Shown here piece after piece: positions 55,733 through 64,000 of a stretch of 64,000 nucleotides of DNA. Location of the stretch: NCBI GenBank assembly GCA_033060915.1, contig CM065397.1, positions 19,786,001-19,850,000 on the forward strand, in the 5' to 3' direction. The notes below the pieces were generated by a model. It was not told the origin of the DNA, did no database searches, and worked only from the letters and a program-made list of their open reading frames with translations. Positions within the stretch are counted from its first letter, which is position 1. Each line of letters begins with the position of its first letter. The translations under genes were made by a program, and so were the position numbers. The stretch is from Euryodendron excelsum (taxonomy: Eukaryota; Streptophyta; Magnoliopsida; Ericales; Pentaphylacaceae).

Positions 55733-57581
55733 TATAAGCACCCTATTTTTGCTCGCTCGGTAATCTCCAGTCCAAGCCTGTTCTTCAGTAAAATGTCACA
55801 ATATTATCATGCCCAAACCAACTTTTCAAAACTCAAGTCAAGTAAAAACAATCATTTTTTAGTGCCGAGGGCCCAACCGAAGCCCAAATGACTAAAATAC
55901 CCCTAGGCATTCTAGACAGCTTTCCGAGACTAAAAGATGTCTGAAACCAATCGCCGACACCATCAAAGTGATGAAAATACTCGCAACCTTTAAGCGGTTC
56001 ACTTTCGGTGCCTATTAGCCCACCGACATATAATGTATGTTATGCCTCTTTAGCATTAGACAGCTTCCCAAGGTCCGGCAATTCCCAGAACCAATCGTCA
56101 GAATTTCTGGAGTGACGGAAGCACTCACAAACTATTAAGCCATCGGAGTGGCAAAAAAACACTCACAAACAGGTCAACGCAAGCACCCCACAAATAATTA
56201 TGTGTCAAAAAACTAGAAACACCCGTTGGCCATGGCACGTTTATTGAAGAACATGATACTATTAGAAACCAACTCATCACAACCGTTGGAGTGATGGAAA
56301 CACTCGTAAACCCAAGTCAACAGCGACGCCTACTAGCCCAACACGGTGAAAAATGATCATCATGTCCCTAGGCAAACCGATACGCCTTTTAAGAAAGTAT
56401 CAATTCCTCAAAATAGTAAGTCCACCCTTTTGAAGCTTTCTTTAGACAATTCGGCATGTTCAATATGCCATTCAAACCAATTCTAGTCCAATTTTGATCA
56501 ACTTTGGCCAAAATGACCATTTTGTCCCTAGGCACCCCAGCACGCTCATCAGGAAATGCAAGTCCTCCAAAGCGGTAAGACCACACTAGACTACCTCCGT
56601 GTAGTCAAACACACCCTTGTGTGCAAATAAAGTCCATCCTAGCTTCATTCTGGCAAGTTCTGGTCAAAATGACAGTTTTGCTTTTATCAACCCAAGTGCC
56701 CTTCTAAATCATGCCGACCCTAGAAATTAAGCCAGCACCTGCCGGGACACTCCAAAGTGAGTCCTATCATTCCCGGACAAGTCCCTCGACTTAAAATGTA
56801 CTTAAGTCAATAAAAATTTCGCGGAGCATGTTACAGACGCTCCGCCAAGGTTGATTCTTTCTTCACTTCCCTAACTAAAACGCACTGTCAGACGATTGAC
56901 TAAATGCACAAATTAAAGAATTTCAAGAAGCCTAAGTAATAGGCTTTTCGTCGATACGGTCCGATGGTCAAGGTTGAACGGCTCAAAAAAGGGTACTTTC
57001 CCAACACTTAGGAAAAATAAAAGTCCACCTCCCAACAATGGTTTAAATCCCAATCCCCTATTCCCTGATTAAACTCACTATCAAACAACATGAGAAATGC
57101 ATCAATCATAGAATTTTCAAAAGTCTTTCCAGAGCACTTTCCATTGGTACAGTTTGATCAAGGTGATCGCTTCCCAAGAGCCACGATCATGTGGCGCAGA
57201 AACTGTTACTTTGGGAAACTAACGGAGCGTCTCGCAGGCGCTCTTGCAAGCTTATTTTTAAGCTCGCTTCCCAATGCAATATCTCTGTCATCTAAAAACG
57301 TCCAAGGCTTTCTGAGGGCACTAAATTCAAGAGAAATTGTAAAAGAACATTATGAACTCGATCAATTTTTTGGGATCATTTTGGATGGCACAAATACCGA
57401 GGCAAAGTTGGCATAAAAGTTTCCACTGGCAGAACGTATCCTATATGCACCCAAATTTTGATCAGCTTGAGATATAACTTTTCTTATAGACCAAGATAGG
57501 GTAATATAAGGATGCCATGTGGCATCTTATGAATGGTTAGGTCTTGGCACATGTACTACATGCGCCTATTAGGGTATTTTG

Positions 57582-57594
57582 CCTATAAATACCA
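57582..57594 (+). promoter_or_regulatory. TATA box of LTR copy A5
   Basis: GCCTATAAATACC, in the same relative position as in A2 and A3. Confidence 0.6.
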
Positions 57595-58317
57595 AGCCAC
57601 TCCCAACTTAATTCAGAGACTAAAATAGTAAGGAAACTCTACCAAAATAGCTCCAGAACCTCTGAAATTTTAAAAATCTTAAGTCTCTCGAGAATTTAAG
57701 ACAAGCTTCAAGCCTCTTCAAGCTAAGCCCTTCAAACATGGTGGATTGAAAAAGTTCAAAGGCCAAAGGTAAACCTCTATTTAAGCTTATGCAATCCGCA
57801 CTCCTTCTCTTCTCTCTCCTAGCTTACTTGAGCTATGTTTCTATTTCAAACCCAATCTTCTACCCCCATTTCTTGTGTGCTTGGAACAAGTGTTCTCCAT
57901 AGCCATGCTTAGATAAAATTTTGTGAGAACTACCTGTTGGAGGACCGCTCACAAGCCTAATTTAAAATAATATGTCCATCAGAGCACCTTACAATGTGGT
58001 GTGGCCTAAGCCTTGTATGTTCATGACCCTAACATCCTAGTTGTTATAATGCTCATACTATGATTGTAATGGCTTCATTTTTGGTGTTTCAAATGGTTTT
58101 CAAACTACCATTGATTTTACCTTCAAGTTTTCTTCAAAGTTTATGCTAAAATGATTTTTAAAAACAGCCTTTAAAGTTCTTTAAATTGGAGTTTCTTGAA
58201 GTTGAAGCCAAGAACCTAGATTTCTATGCCTTAGGATGCCTTTTAAAACCCCTAATCTCTACCTTGCATCATTGTGTTTTGCTCTATTGAGTCCGCACAA
58301 AAATAGTTTTCAAAACC

Positions 58318-58612
58318 ACCCTCTTTAAAAGAGGTTTTCAATATCTTCAAAGTTTTTAAAATAGCCCTCTCTAAAAGAGGTTTACAAGTCTTTTGCTCTC
58401 TTGAGTTTGTAATTGAAATGGTTCCAAGGAAACCCTCTCTCGAGTGGTTTCTAAATATCAACCATATAAATCACACTCTCATTTGATTGTTTTTAAGTTT
58501 TCTAAGTGATTTTCACAACAATTCTCTCTAAAAGAGGTTCTCAAAAACTTTACTCTCTTGAATTTTTCATAAAAATTATTTTCTAAACAACCCTCTCTAA
58601 AGAGGTTTTCAA
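58318..58612 (+). repeat. Dispersed hairpin motif CCTCTCTAAAAGAGG, at least four copies
   Basis: CCCTCTTTAAAAGAGG, CCCTCTCTAAAAGAGG, TTCTCTCTAAAAGAGG and CCCTCTCTAAAGAGG occur at about 58320, 58365, 58521 and 58591, usually followed by TTTTCAAA or TTTACAAG. Each forms a short stem with a small loop. They lie inside the long A/T-rich part of copy A5. Confidence 0.7.
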
Positions 58613-58975
58613 AGTTTTGCTCTCTTGATTTAGGGATTGGAATGGTCCCAAGGAGTCCTCTCTTGAATGGTCTTCAAAAATCCACCATATGAACCTTAGG
58701 CTCACTTGAGTGGTTTTTAATAAAAATGGTTTTCAAAACTCACAACTTCCTTGCATTGGTTTTCAAAAGATTTTCACATGAAATGATAATTTTCTTACAT
58801 AAAATGACAATTTTCAAAGCTTTATTTCAATGTTTTTCACACAAAATGATAAGTTTTTTTTACATGAAATCATGGTTTTCAAAATAGCTTTTCAAAATTT
58901 TATGCATGAAACTACCCTTCTAAAGCCACTAGGTTCAAACTCTAAGTTCAAAACCACTTTTTAAAATCACCTTTC

Positions 58976-59225
58976 AAAACCCTAGGTTCACCTAACTCTA
59001 GGGTCAACCAATTTTAGATTTAACCTAACCCTAGTTGGTTAACCCTAGATCATCCTAACCCTAGGTTTACCTAACCCTAGTTAGTTAACCTTAGGTCATC
59101 CTAACCCTAGTTGTCCAATCCTAAGTTATCCTAACCATAGTTAGTTAACCTTAGGTTATCATAACCTTAGGTTAACCTAACCCTAGTTAGTTAACCTTAG
59201 ATCATCCTAACCCTGGTTGCTCTAA
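58976..59225 (-). repeat. Degenerate telomere-like repeat (CCTAACCCTAGGTT variants)
   Basis: Units of CCTAACCCTAG, GGTTAACC and ATCATCCTAACC alternate across 250 bp inside copy A5. The spacing is not a strict 6 or 7 bp; a higher period of about 30-40 bp (TTAACCTTAGGTCATCCTAA-like) overlies it. The pyrimidine strand is the plus strand, opposite to the array at 9368-9702. Confidence 0.7.
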
Positions 59226-60160
59226 CCAAGGTTTGCTTCAAGTCTCCAAGTCCAATCCCATTTCAAACCACTCTTCAAAGTTCATGTGATCTATCAAAAC
59301 TTTATTTTCAAAAACATTCCTCCCTTTTGGATTTCCAAAAAAATCATGATCTTAAGGTCGTTTCAAATGCTTCCATACTTCTCTCGAAATGTTTTTAAGA
59401 GCTCTTTTAAACTTATCTAAACAAAAATGGCTAGACACTTAATAATTTCAAAAGTTGTTTTACAAATTGTTTTACAAAATCTCATAAGCCTAAAGTAATT
59501 CTAACTCACTCATGGTTATGGTTTTCAAGGAAAAGTTATACTTTGAATAAAACCTTCAAAGTTCATATTAGAGTTCCAATACACTAAGTGTTTTTCAAAA
59601 ATCTCTTTCTAAAATGATTTTCAAGAGTCACATTTTTTATGTAACCTTAGTCCTTCCATGGTTATGGGTTTTCAAGGAAAAGTGAGATATTAACTTGGGG
59701 TTTCCTAACCCTAAGAGTTTTCAAAATTCTAAAGGAAGTTTTTAACCCTTTCAAAAAATGTTTTCAAAATTCATAGCCTTAAAGGAGTTTGGTTTTTCAA
59801 TACCTAATTTCTTAAAGGTGATGAGACATTCAACATACCTTTCATAGGGTATACAAAAAATAATTTCTAAAAATTTTAAAGACAAGGCCAAAAAGAGCTT
59901 TTACCCTCTTCAAAAACATTAAAAAAATTCTCAAGTTCTAATTCAAAAAAATACTTTCAAAACTCTCTCAAGTTCCAATTTCAAATCAAAATTCTTGAAT
60001 CCAAAATTTAAAAACCTTCTAGGACTCCTCGAGTCCTTTTTCCAAATCGTGCTCTTGGACAAACTATAGGATGGATGAAATGTGTAGATGGGCTCATTTC
60101 TCCAATTGTGAAAATTTCACACACACAAGGTGCGAATCACAAAGCATTTGCATGCATTCT

Positions 60161-61520
60161 TGCATTTAACCCATTATTATCTTCTAGTTAGAAGGGGAAA
60201 AAGTAGAGTGGCTGCTAGTGGATGTAGTGTCTGCTTCTTATTTGACAGCCTATCGATAGTTCCCTCGCTCGAATCACTGACCAAAGATGGGGTCTATCCT
60301 TTCGGGAGTAGATGTCAAAGGTTTGAAGATTCAAGAATTGGGCTTTTTAGGAAGTATTAGTCAAGCCCAATCTCATGCTGCATATAGCCTTCATACATAG
60401 CCGAACCTATGCTGAAATTAAGGCACATGCGTCAATTTTAAAAAACCAAGGAGGAAAATGCGACTGCCTTTACATTCGTTATGCTGTTCATGCATTGATA
60501 GCCATTCTATGACACGAATTTCAAAAAAAATTAAAGTCATTGCATTCTCATACATATGTTCAACCCAAAGAGAATGGTCCAAGACCAATCTCATTCAATC
60601 AAACCTACTTAAACTCCTAAGGGTCCCTTATGACCTTAATGACTCATAGCATGCATGCAAATAGCATCTTCGTAACAGTGGCCCTAATCCCTCTCTATTT
60701 ATGGAGATAGGATTGTCAAGAAGACAAAGGGACAACAAAGAAGCAAATGAATTAATGAATTCGAAGACTCAAGAGTAGTTTAGGAATTTAATGTATAGAA
60801 GATAAGTAGACATGATTTCTTTCCATATACACTCAATGATACTATATCTAGGGGATACGATCATTAGTCTTCAAGATTGGTGATATTTGCTAGTTTCGGA
60901 TATGAAGATTTGTTGGTAATGAATCTACACAAGAATGGAAGGCTAGGTCAATTAATCAGTAAGATTCAAGGAAATTTACAACTGGAATTATTCTAAAGAT
61001 ATTTTATAGAGCCTTTAGTCATTAAATAAAAATTTATAGGAATCCAGACAAGAATGAAAGAATTAATCAATCATTAATATTAACAACAAGATCCAAGAAA
61101 GTCAAAGCTAAAAAATTTGAAAATATTCTAAGGAGCCTTGGGTCATTACATGATGAGATTTGGCCAAGCTTTTCAAGCATTAAAGACAGTTAGAGATATT
61201 CTCAATCATGTGATGAATACTCAAACAAGGAAATATATTTAAATTTTGAAGATATAAAGCAAAAAATTCAACAGTATATTTTTGGCAACCCTAAAGGGAG
61301 ATTCAAGCATTTTAGCAATAAAGGTAGCTGAAGATATATTCACGTATGTGCAAAATTTTTATACAATAAAATATATTCAAATCTTGAATATACTCTGCAA
61401 AAAATCAGCAGCACTATTTCGACAATCCTAAAGGGAGATCCAAGCTATTTTGAGTAAGAGAATATTCTAGAAGATCTTGACCAACAACTCTCTAGCAGTT
61501 AGTTGATTCAAGACATCTTT
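60161..61520. other. AT-rich DNA, no supported gene; right half probably belongs to a copia-like LTR
   Basis: No coding motif is read on either strand. AGATCCAAG-type phrases recur (61086, 61437) along with CAAACAAGGAAATATATTT / CAATAAAATATATTC, suggesting internal duplication around 61210-61440. The left end of the LTR whose right end is at 62434 should lie here but was not found. Confidence 0.4.
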
Positions 61521-62434
61521 GAAACCCTATATAAAGCCTACTGCTACAAAAAAGAGAATAAAAAAGAAAAATGATAACATCTGAGCACCAAAAGTGAAAT
61601 CCTGTTGAGAAATTTTTCAAGTCTACAAGTTATTATTCTTGTAACCTTTGTTCTTCATTGGCATATCTATTCTTTTAGAGAATCCTTTATAATGCAAGAA
61701 TGTTTATACTCTTATTCTTTCTTGTAAAGAGAGATTTCTGATTAAAAGAGTAGCTAGGGTTAAGTGGAACTAGAGTCTGTAAAAGTCTAGTTGATTAGGT
61801 GTGACTAGAACCTGGAATAATCTAGTTGGAGTGAGAGAATCACTTGTAAAGAAAGAACTAGCGCCTAGGTAAAAGGCTAGTAATTGTATCAAAGATTGGA
61901 TATAGTAGAGAGAATCCTCAAGGAAGGACCTTTGGGGCAAGGGCGTAAGCTTATGGAGATTTAAGTCAAATCAAGAGAACAATACTGGTGTCATACTTTC
62001 TTTTCTCTCTCCCTCTCTCTTCATTATTGTGCTATCTTACTTGCTATATATCTTGTACATAGCACTTGCACTTAATCATTTAGTTTATTTAGAATCTGTT
62101 GATTGTTTAAACTATGGTTATTCAATTTGTATGGTGTATGAGATTGCTCATATTAACAATTGAGTTTGCTCTCATGTCTATAAGAAAACTGTTCTTTGTA
62201 GTTTGCATTTGAGTTTGCTCATTCTAATTTGAATTTGCTATTTTCTCTACAACTAAAACTAGCTCTCCGAAGTTTTGAATGAGTCTTCTCATTTTCATAA
62301 TTGAGTTTGCTCATTCTTATTATTCATTTTTAATTGAAGTATAATTGCTTGAAAATTATATTATGTCTTTATTTGAAGAAAAAAGTTTTAAAACTCAATT
62401 CACCCCCAAGTTTTGGGGGCTTTCTGGATCAACA
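61521..62434 (+). mobile_element. Right part of a Ty1/copia-like LTR
   Basis: The segment has a clear TATA box (CCTATATAAAGCC at 61527-61539). An RNA-leader-like section with AGGTGTGACTAGAACC and AAGGACCTTTGGGGCAAGGGC follows. The terminus is ATTCACCCCCAAGTTTTGGG then GGATCAACA at 62434. The layout and end match the copia-like LTR at 14657-16415. No polypurine tract, coding region or second LTR is attached, so it is a solo or truncated LTR. The expected left duplication of ATCCA was not found. Confidence 0.65.
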
Positions 62435-63360
62435 ATCCATTGCAATATTTATCCATCCAATTTTTGTACATAATCTCCATTGCAGCACCAATCTGTAGCT
62501 TGTAAAAATAGGGATATTGACCAAACACTCATCAAAATCAAATTCAATAATGAAGCAACTAGATGAATATAAGGAAATCCGTAAAATCAGGAGAAGATAT
62601 AAAGCAAGCAACATTAAACAATCAAATAGAAAAAAATCCAAACAACACCATAACAAGGTTAAACTCTAAACTCTTAACTTTCATAAAGAAAAGCATCCAT
62701 AGTATTGGCCCAATTTAAACGGCTCCATGAGATGCAATAGGATTTTCCTGAATAAATTTTCAACAGAAAACTAAATTGTCGCATGGTATCGCAGCAGTGA
62801 ACTCTTGTTACAGCAATAGCTAAACTTACCATATTTTTCCTATTATTGTTATTATTTATTAATTACCAATACCATGTCAACACAATGTCATAGCTCATAC
62901 TAGTAACCTGGGAAAATGAGAACATAGGTGATAAACCAGGTTCTCTTATGCATCCGAGCAAATGCAGTGGGTTAGGAACTTAGGCGACAGCACAGAGAAG
63001 CAGAAATATTTAACTCCGCAAGATGATTTAGGGTTCTACGACTAGATCAGCCTCATAAATGTCCAACAGCAAACATGAAAAGGAATCTGCATGATGAATG
63101 AGATAGAGCTTCAACACCCAAGGCAGAAGAAATGAAGCATAAAGTCAGTTATAAAAAGAAATTATTATCGAAACCTCATCAAGAATTTTGCCCTGGTTAC
63201 GTCATCAAAATTACAACTTCAACAAGAAACCAAGATTGCAGAATAATGACATCATCCCAGGCCAAAAAATTGTAAATACAAGCCCCCATTGCTACAAATG
63301 AATTTCCAGAACAGAAAACCCACCAATTAAAATGAGATTTAACTATGCAAAAGCAAATAC
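62435..63360. other. Non-coding DNA, possibly an intron of a minus-strand host gene
   Basis: Not obviously TE-derived, moderately AT-rich, no open frame of interest. It lies directly downstream, on the minus strand, of the candidate first exon at 63365-63650. Confidence 0.3.
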
Positions 63361-63364
63361 TAAC

Positions 63365-63583
63365 GCATCCAATTGTTTCTTAACCCCATGAGAGCGAGAA
63401 GAGGAGACGACACAGGAGATAGGGGATAACAAAGAGAAGGATATAGAGAAAGAAGTAGAAGAGTTTCAAGAGGGAGCGTCCAAAAATTGGTCCCTACTAC
63501 TCGATTGTTATAGAATAGAACATGAAAGTAAAAGAAAAAGGGATGAGACAAAATGAACAGAAAGCAAACTAGCAAGCTCGCGA

Positions 63584-63617
<34 letters not shown>

Positions 63618-63650
63618 CACAGCTCTTTTGAACACAAATTACATTGTACT
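63365..63650 (-). other. Candidate 5' leader and first exon of a host gene (minus strand)
   Basis: Read on the minus strand, a pyrimidine-rich leader with a (CT)14 run (63587-63614) leads to an ATG at about 63390. The short coding stretch MGLRNNWM is followed by GTTAGTATTTGC, a reasonable splice donor. A pyrimidine-rich leader before a short first exon is common in plant genes. No second exon is recognised in the window, so the gene, if real, is either interrupted or has its next exon beyond the LTR at 61.5-62.4 kb. Confidence 0.25.
63587..63614. repeat. (GA)14 microsatellite
   Basis: An uninterrupted GA run follows CGCGAAGG. Confidence 0.95.
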
Positions 63651-64000
63651 TCCGATTTTAATATGTATTTTCACTTTCCAACGAGGATGTCTAGCTACAA
63701 ATACCTAGAAAGTTTTATGCACCAGTGTGGGCCAAATAACACTAGAGGTTGATGGTAAATATGTTGGGCCCGATTCTAAGAGGCTTGACAGGATTAATTA
63801 AGTTTAGAAATACGGGTTCAATGGAGAAGGAATTCAAAGTTGACCTGGACTAAAATAAATAAAGGATAAATTTAACAAATTAAATCGACTCAATTTGGAA
63901 TATAACATTTCGAAGCATATAAATAAGTTATGTCACTAAAGAGGTAAAATACGTTCACTTGAGTTCTAACTATCAATTCTTCGTTTGATTTATTGTGATT
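63651..64000. other. AT-rich intergenic DNA at the window end
   Basis: No gene, RNA or repeat supported. Confidence 0.4.

Larger units (their letters stand above)
55733..60160 (+). mobile_element. Divergent family A LTR (copy A5), 3' end uncertain
   Basis: It starts TATAAGCACCCTATTTTTGC, matching the family start with TG changed to TA. It follows the same order: GGAGTGATGGAAACACTCG-type repeats (55965-56310), a TATA box at 57584-57591, a CT-rich leader ending near 57870 (CTTACTTGAGCTATG for CCCACTTGGGTTTTC), a long TTTCAAAA-rich tract, and a weak version of the island near 60050 (CTCTTGGACAAACTA). The final GACTCCAAAT...GCGACA region is not found, so the 3' boundary and any duplication of TAAAA are undetermined. 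It may be truncated near 60160, or may continue as an unrecognised part. Confidence 0.65.

Noticed and set aside
57090..57416. 108-codon plus-strand frame
   Set aside because: It lies in the divergent LTR copy A5 upstream of the TATA box and shows no domain. It is plausible by length only.
63360..63635. 91-codon minus-strand frame beginning MFKRAVRSLSLSLS
   Set aside because: The long SLSLSLS run is the (CT)n microsatellite. If anything here is translated, the later ATG at about 63390 is more likely.
1..64000. CRISPR arrays, bacterial operons, riboswitches, tRNA or rRNA genes
   Set aside because: The sequence is plant nuclear in character. No cloverleaf, rRNA core or regularly spaced repeat-spacer pattern was seen. 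The palindrome arrays in LTRs have irregular spacing and non-unique spacers.

Overview
This window looks like a retrotransposon-dense intergenic stretch of a flowering-plant nuclear genome, probably a eudicot. The evidence is Ty3/gypsy and Ty1/copia-type LTRs with TG...CA ends, a Mutator-like transposase with plant-type introns, a plant mobile domain (PMD) gene remnant, a plant F-box/FBA gene, and many AT-rich and microsatellite tracts. Only one intact host-type gene is supported: an intronless F-box gene at 25624-26808 (+). A second host gene may have its 5' end on the minus strand near 63.4 kb, but this is weak.

Layout. (1) 0.98-9.3 kb: a decayed Mutator-like element carrying a transposase (3.5-6.3 kb) and a PMD gene (6.6-9.05 kb). 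Its 5' part holds CT-rich and AT-rich tandem repeats, and a ~70 bp direct repeat flanks the whole unit. (2) 9.37-9.70 kb: degenerate telomere-like repeats. (3) 10.08-10.72 kb: an unrecognised 213-codon reading frame with four nonsense codons and no frameshift. (4) 10.87-22.96 kb: an AT-rich ~340 bp tandem array split by a minus-strand Ty3/gypsy Tat-like element (11600-22642, 5-bp duplication ATTTA). That element's gag is split by a large solo LTR (14210-20602, duplication GGCTT), which is itself split by a copia-like solo LTR (14657-16415, duplication GTTTA). (5) 23-28.7 kb: the least TE-dense part, with a MITE candidate, the F-box gene, and two scrambled fragments of that gene 1.1-1.3 kb beyond its stop codon. 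(6) 29.8-60.2 kb: a run of solo LTRs. Members of one long-LTR family (A) lie at 29768-33443, 35589-40958, 47422-52316 and 55733 to about 60160. A different LTR (C) at 33802-41688 was itself invaded by the 35589 copy. The 47422 copy splits the gag of an Athila-like gypsy element (46.2-55.7 kb), whose pol also carries a 139 bp TRIM-like insert and ends where the 55733 copy begins. (7) 61.5-62.434 kb: the right part of another copia-like LTR, followed by non-coding DNA to the window end.

Relationships. The matching 5-bp duplications let most insertions be ordered. In region 4 the tandem array came first, then the Tat element, then A1, then the copia LTR. In region 6 the C LTR preceded A3, and the Athila element preceded A4. 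No family A copy retains any internal region, so all look like products of LTR-LTR recombination, or of insertions whose interior has been lost. All transposase, gag and pol reading frames seen are broken.

The most unusual signals are structural. Family A LTRs keep a ~65 bp sequence island while the DNA around it diverges. They carry perfect palindromes just upstream of the TATA box, with one base pair changed symmetrically in both arms between copies. Hairpin-forming tandem modules occur in the 5' part of the same LTRs. Family names (Tat/Ogre, Athila, SIRE-like, Tekay-like) are inferred from motifs read by eye, not from database searches.
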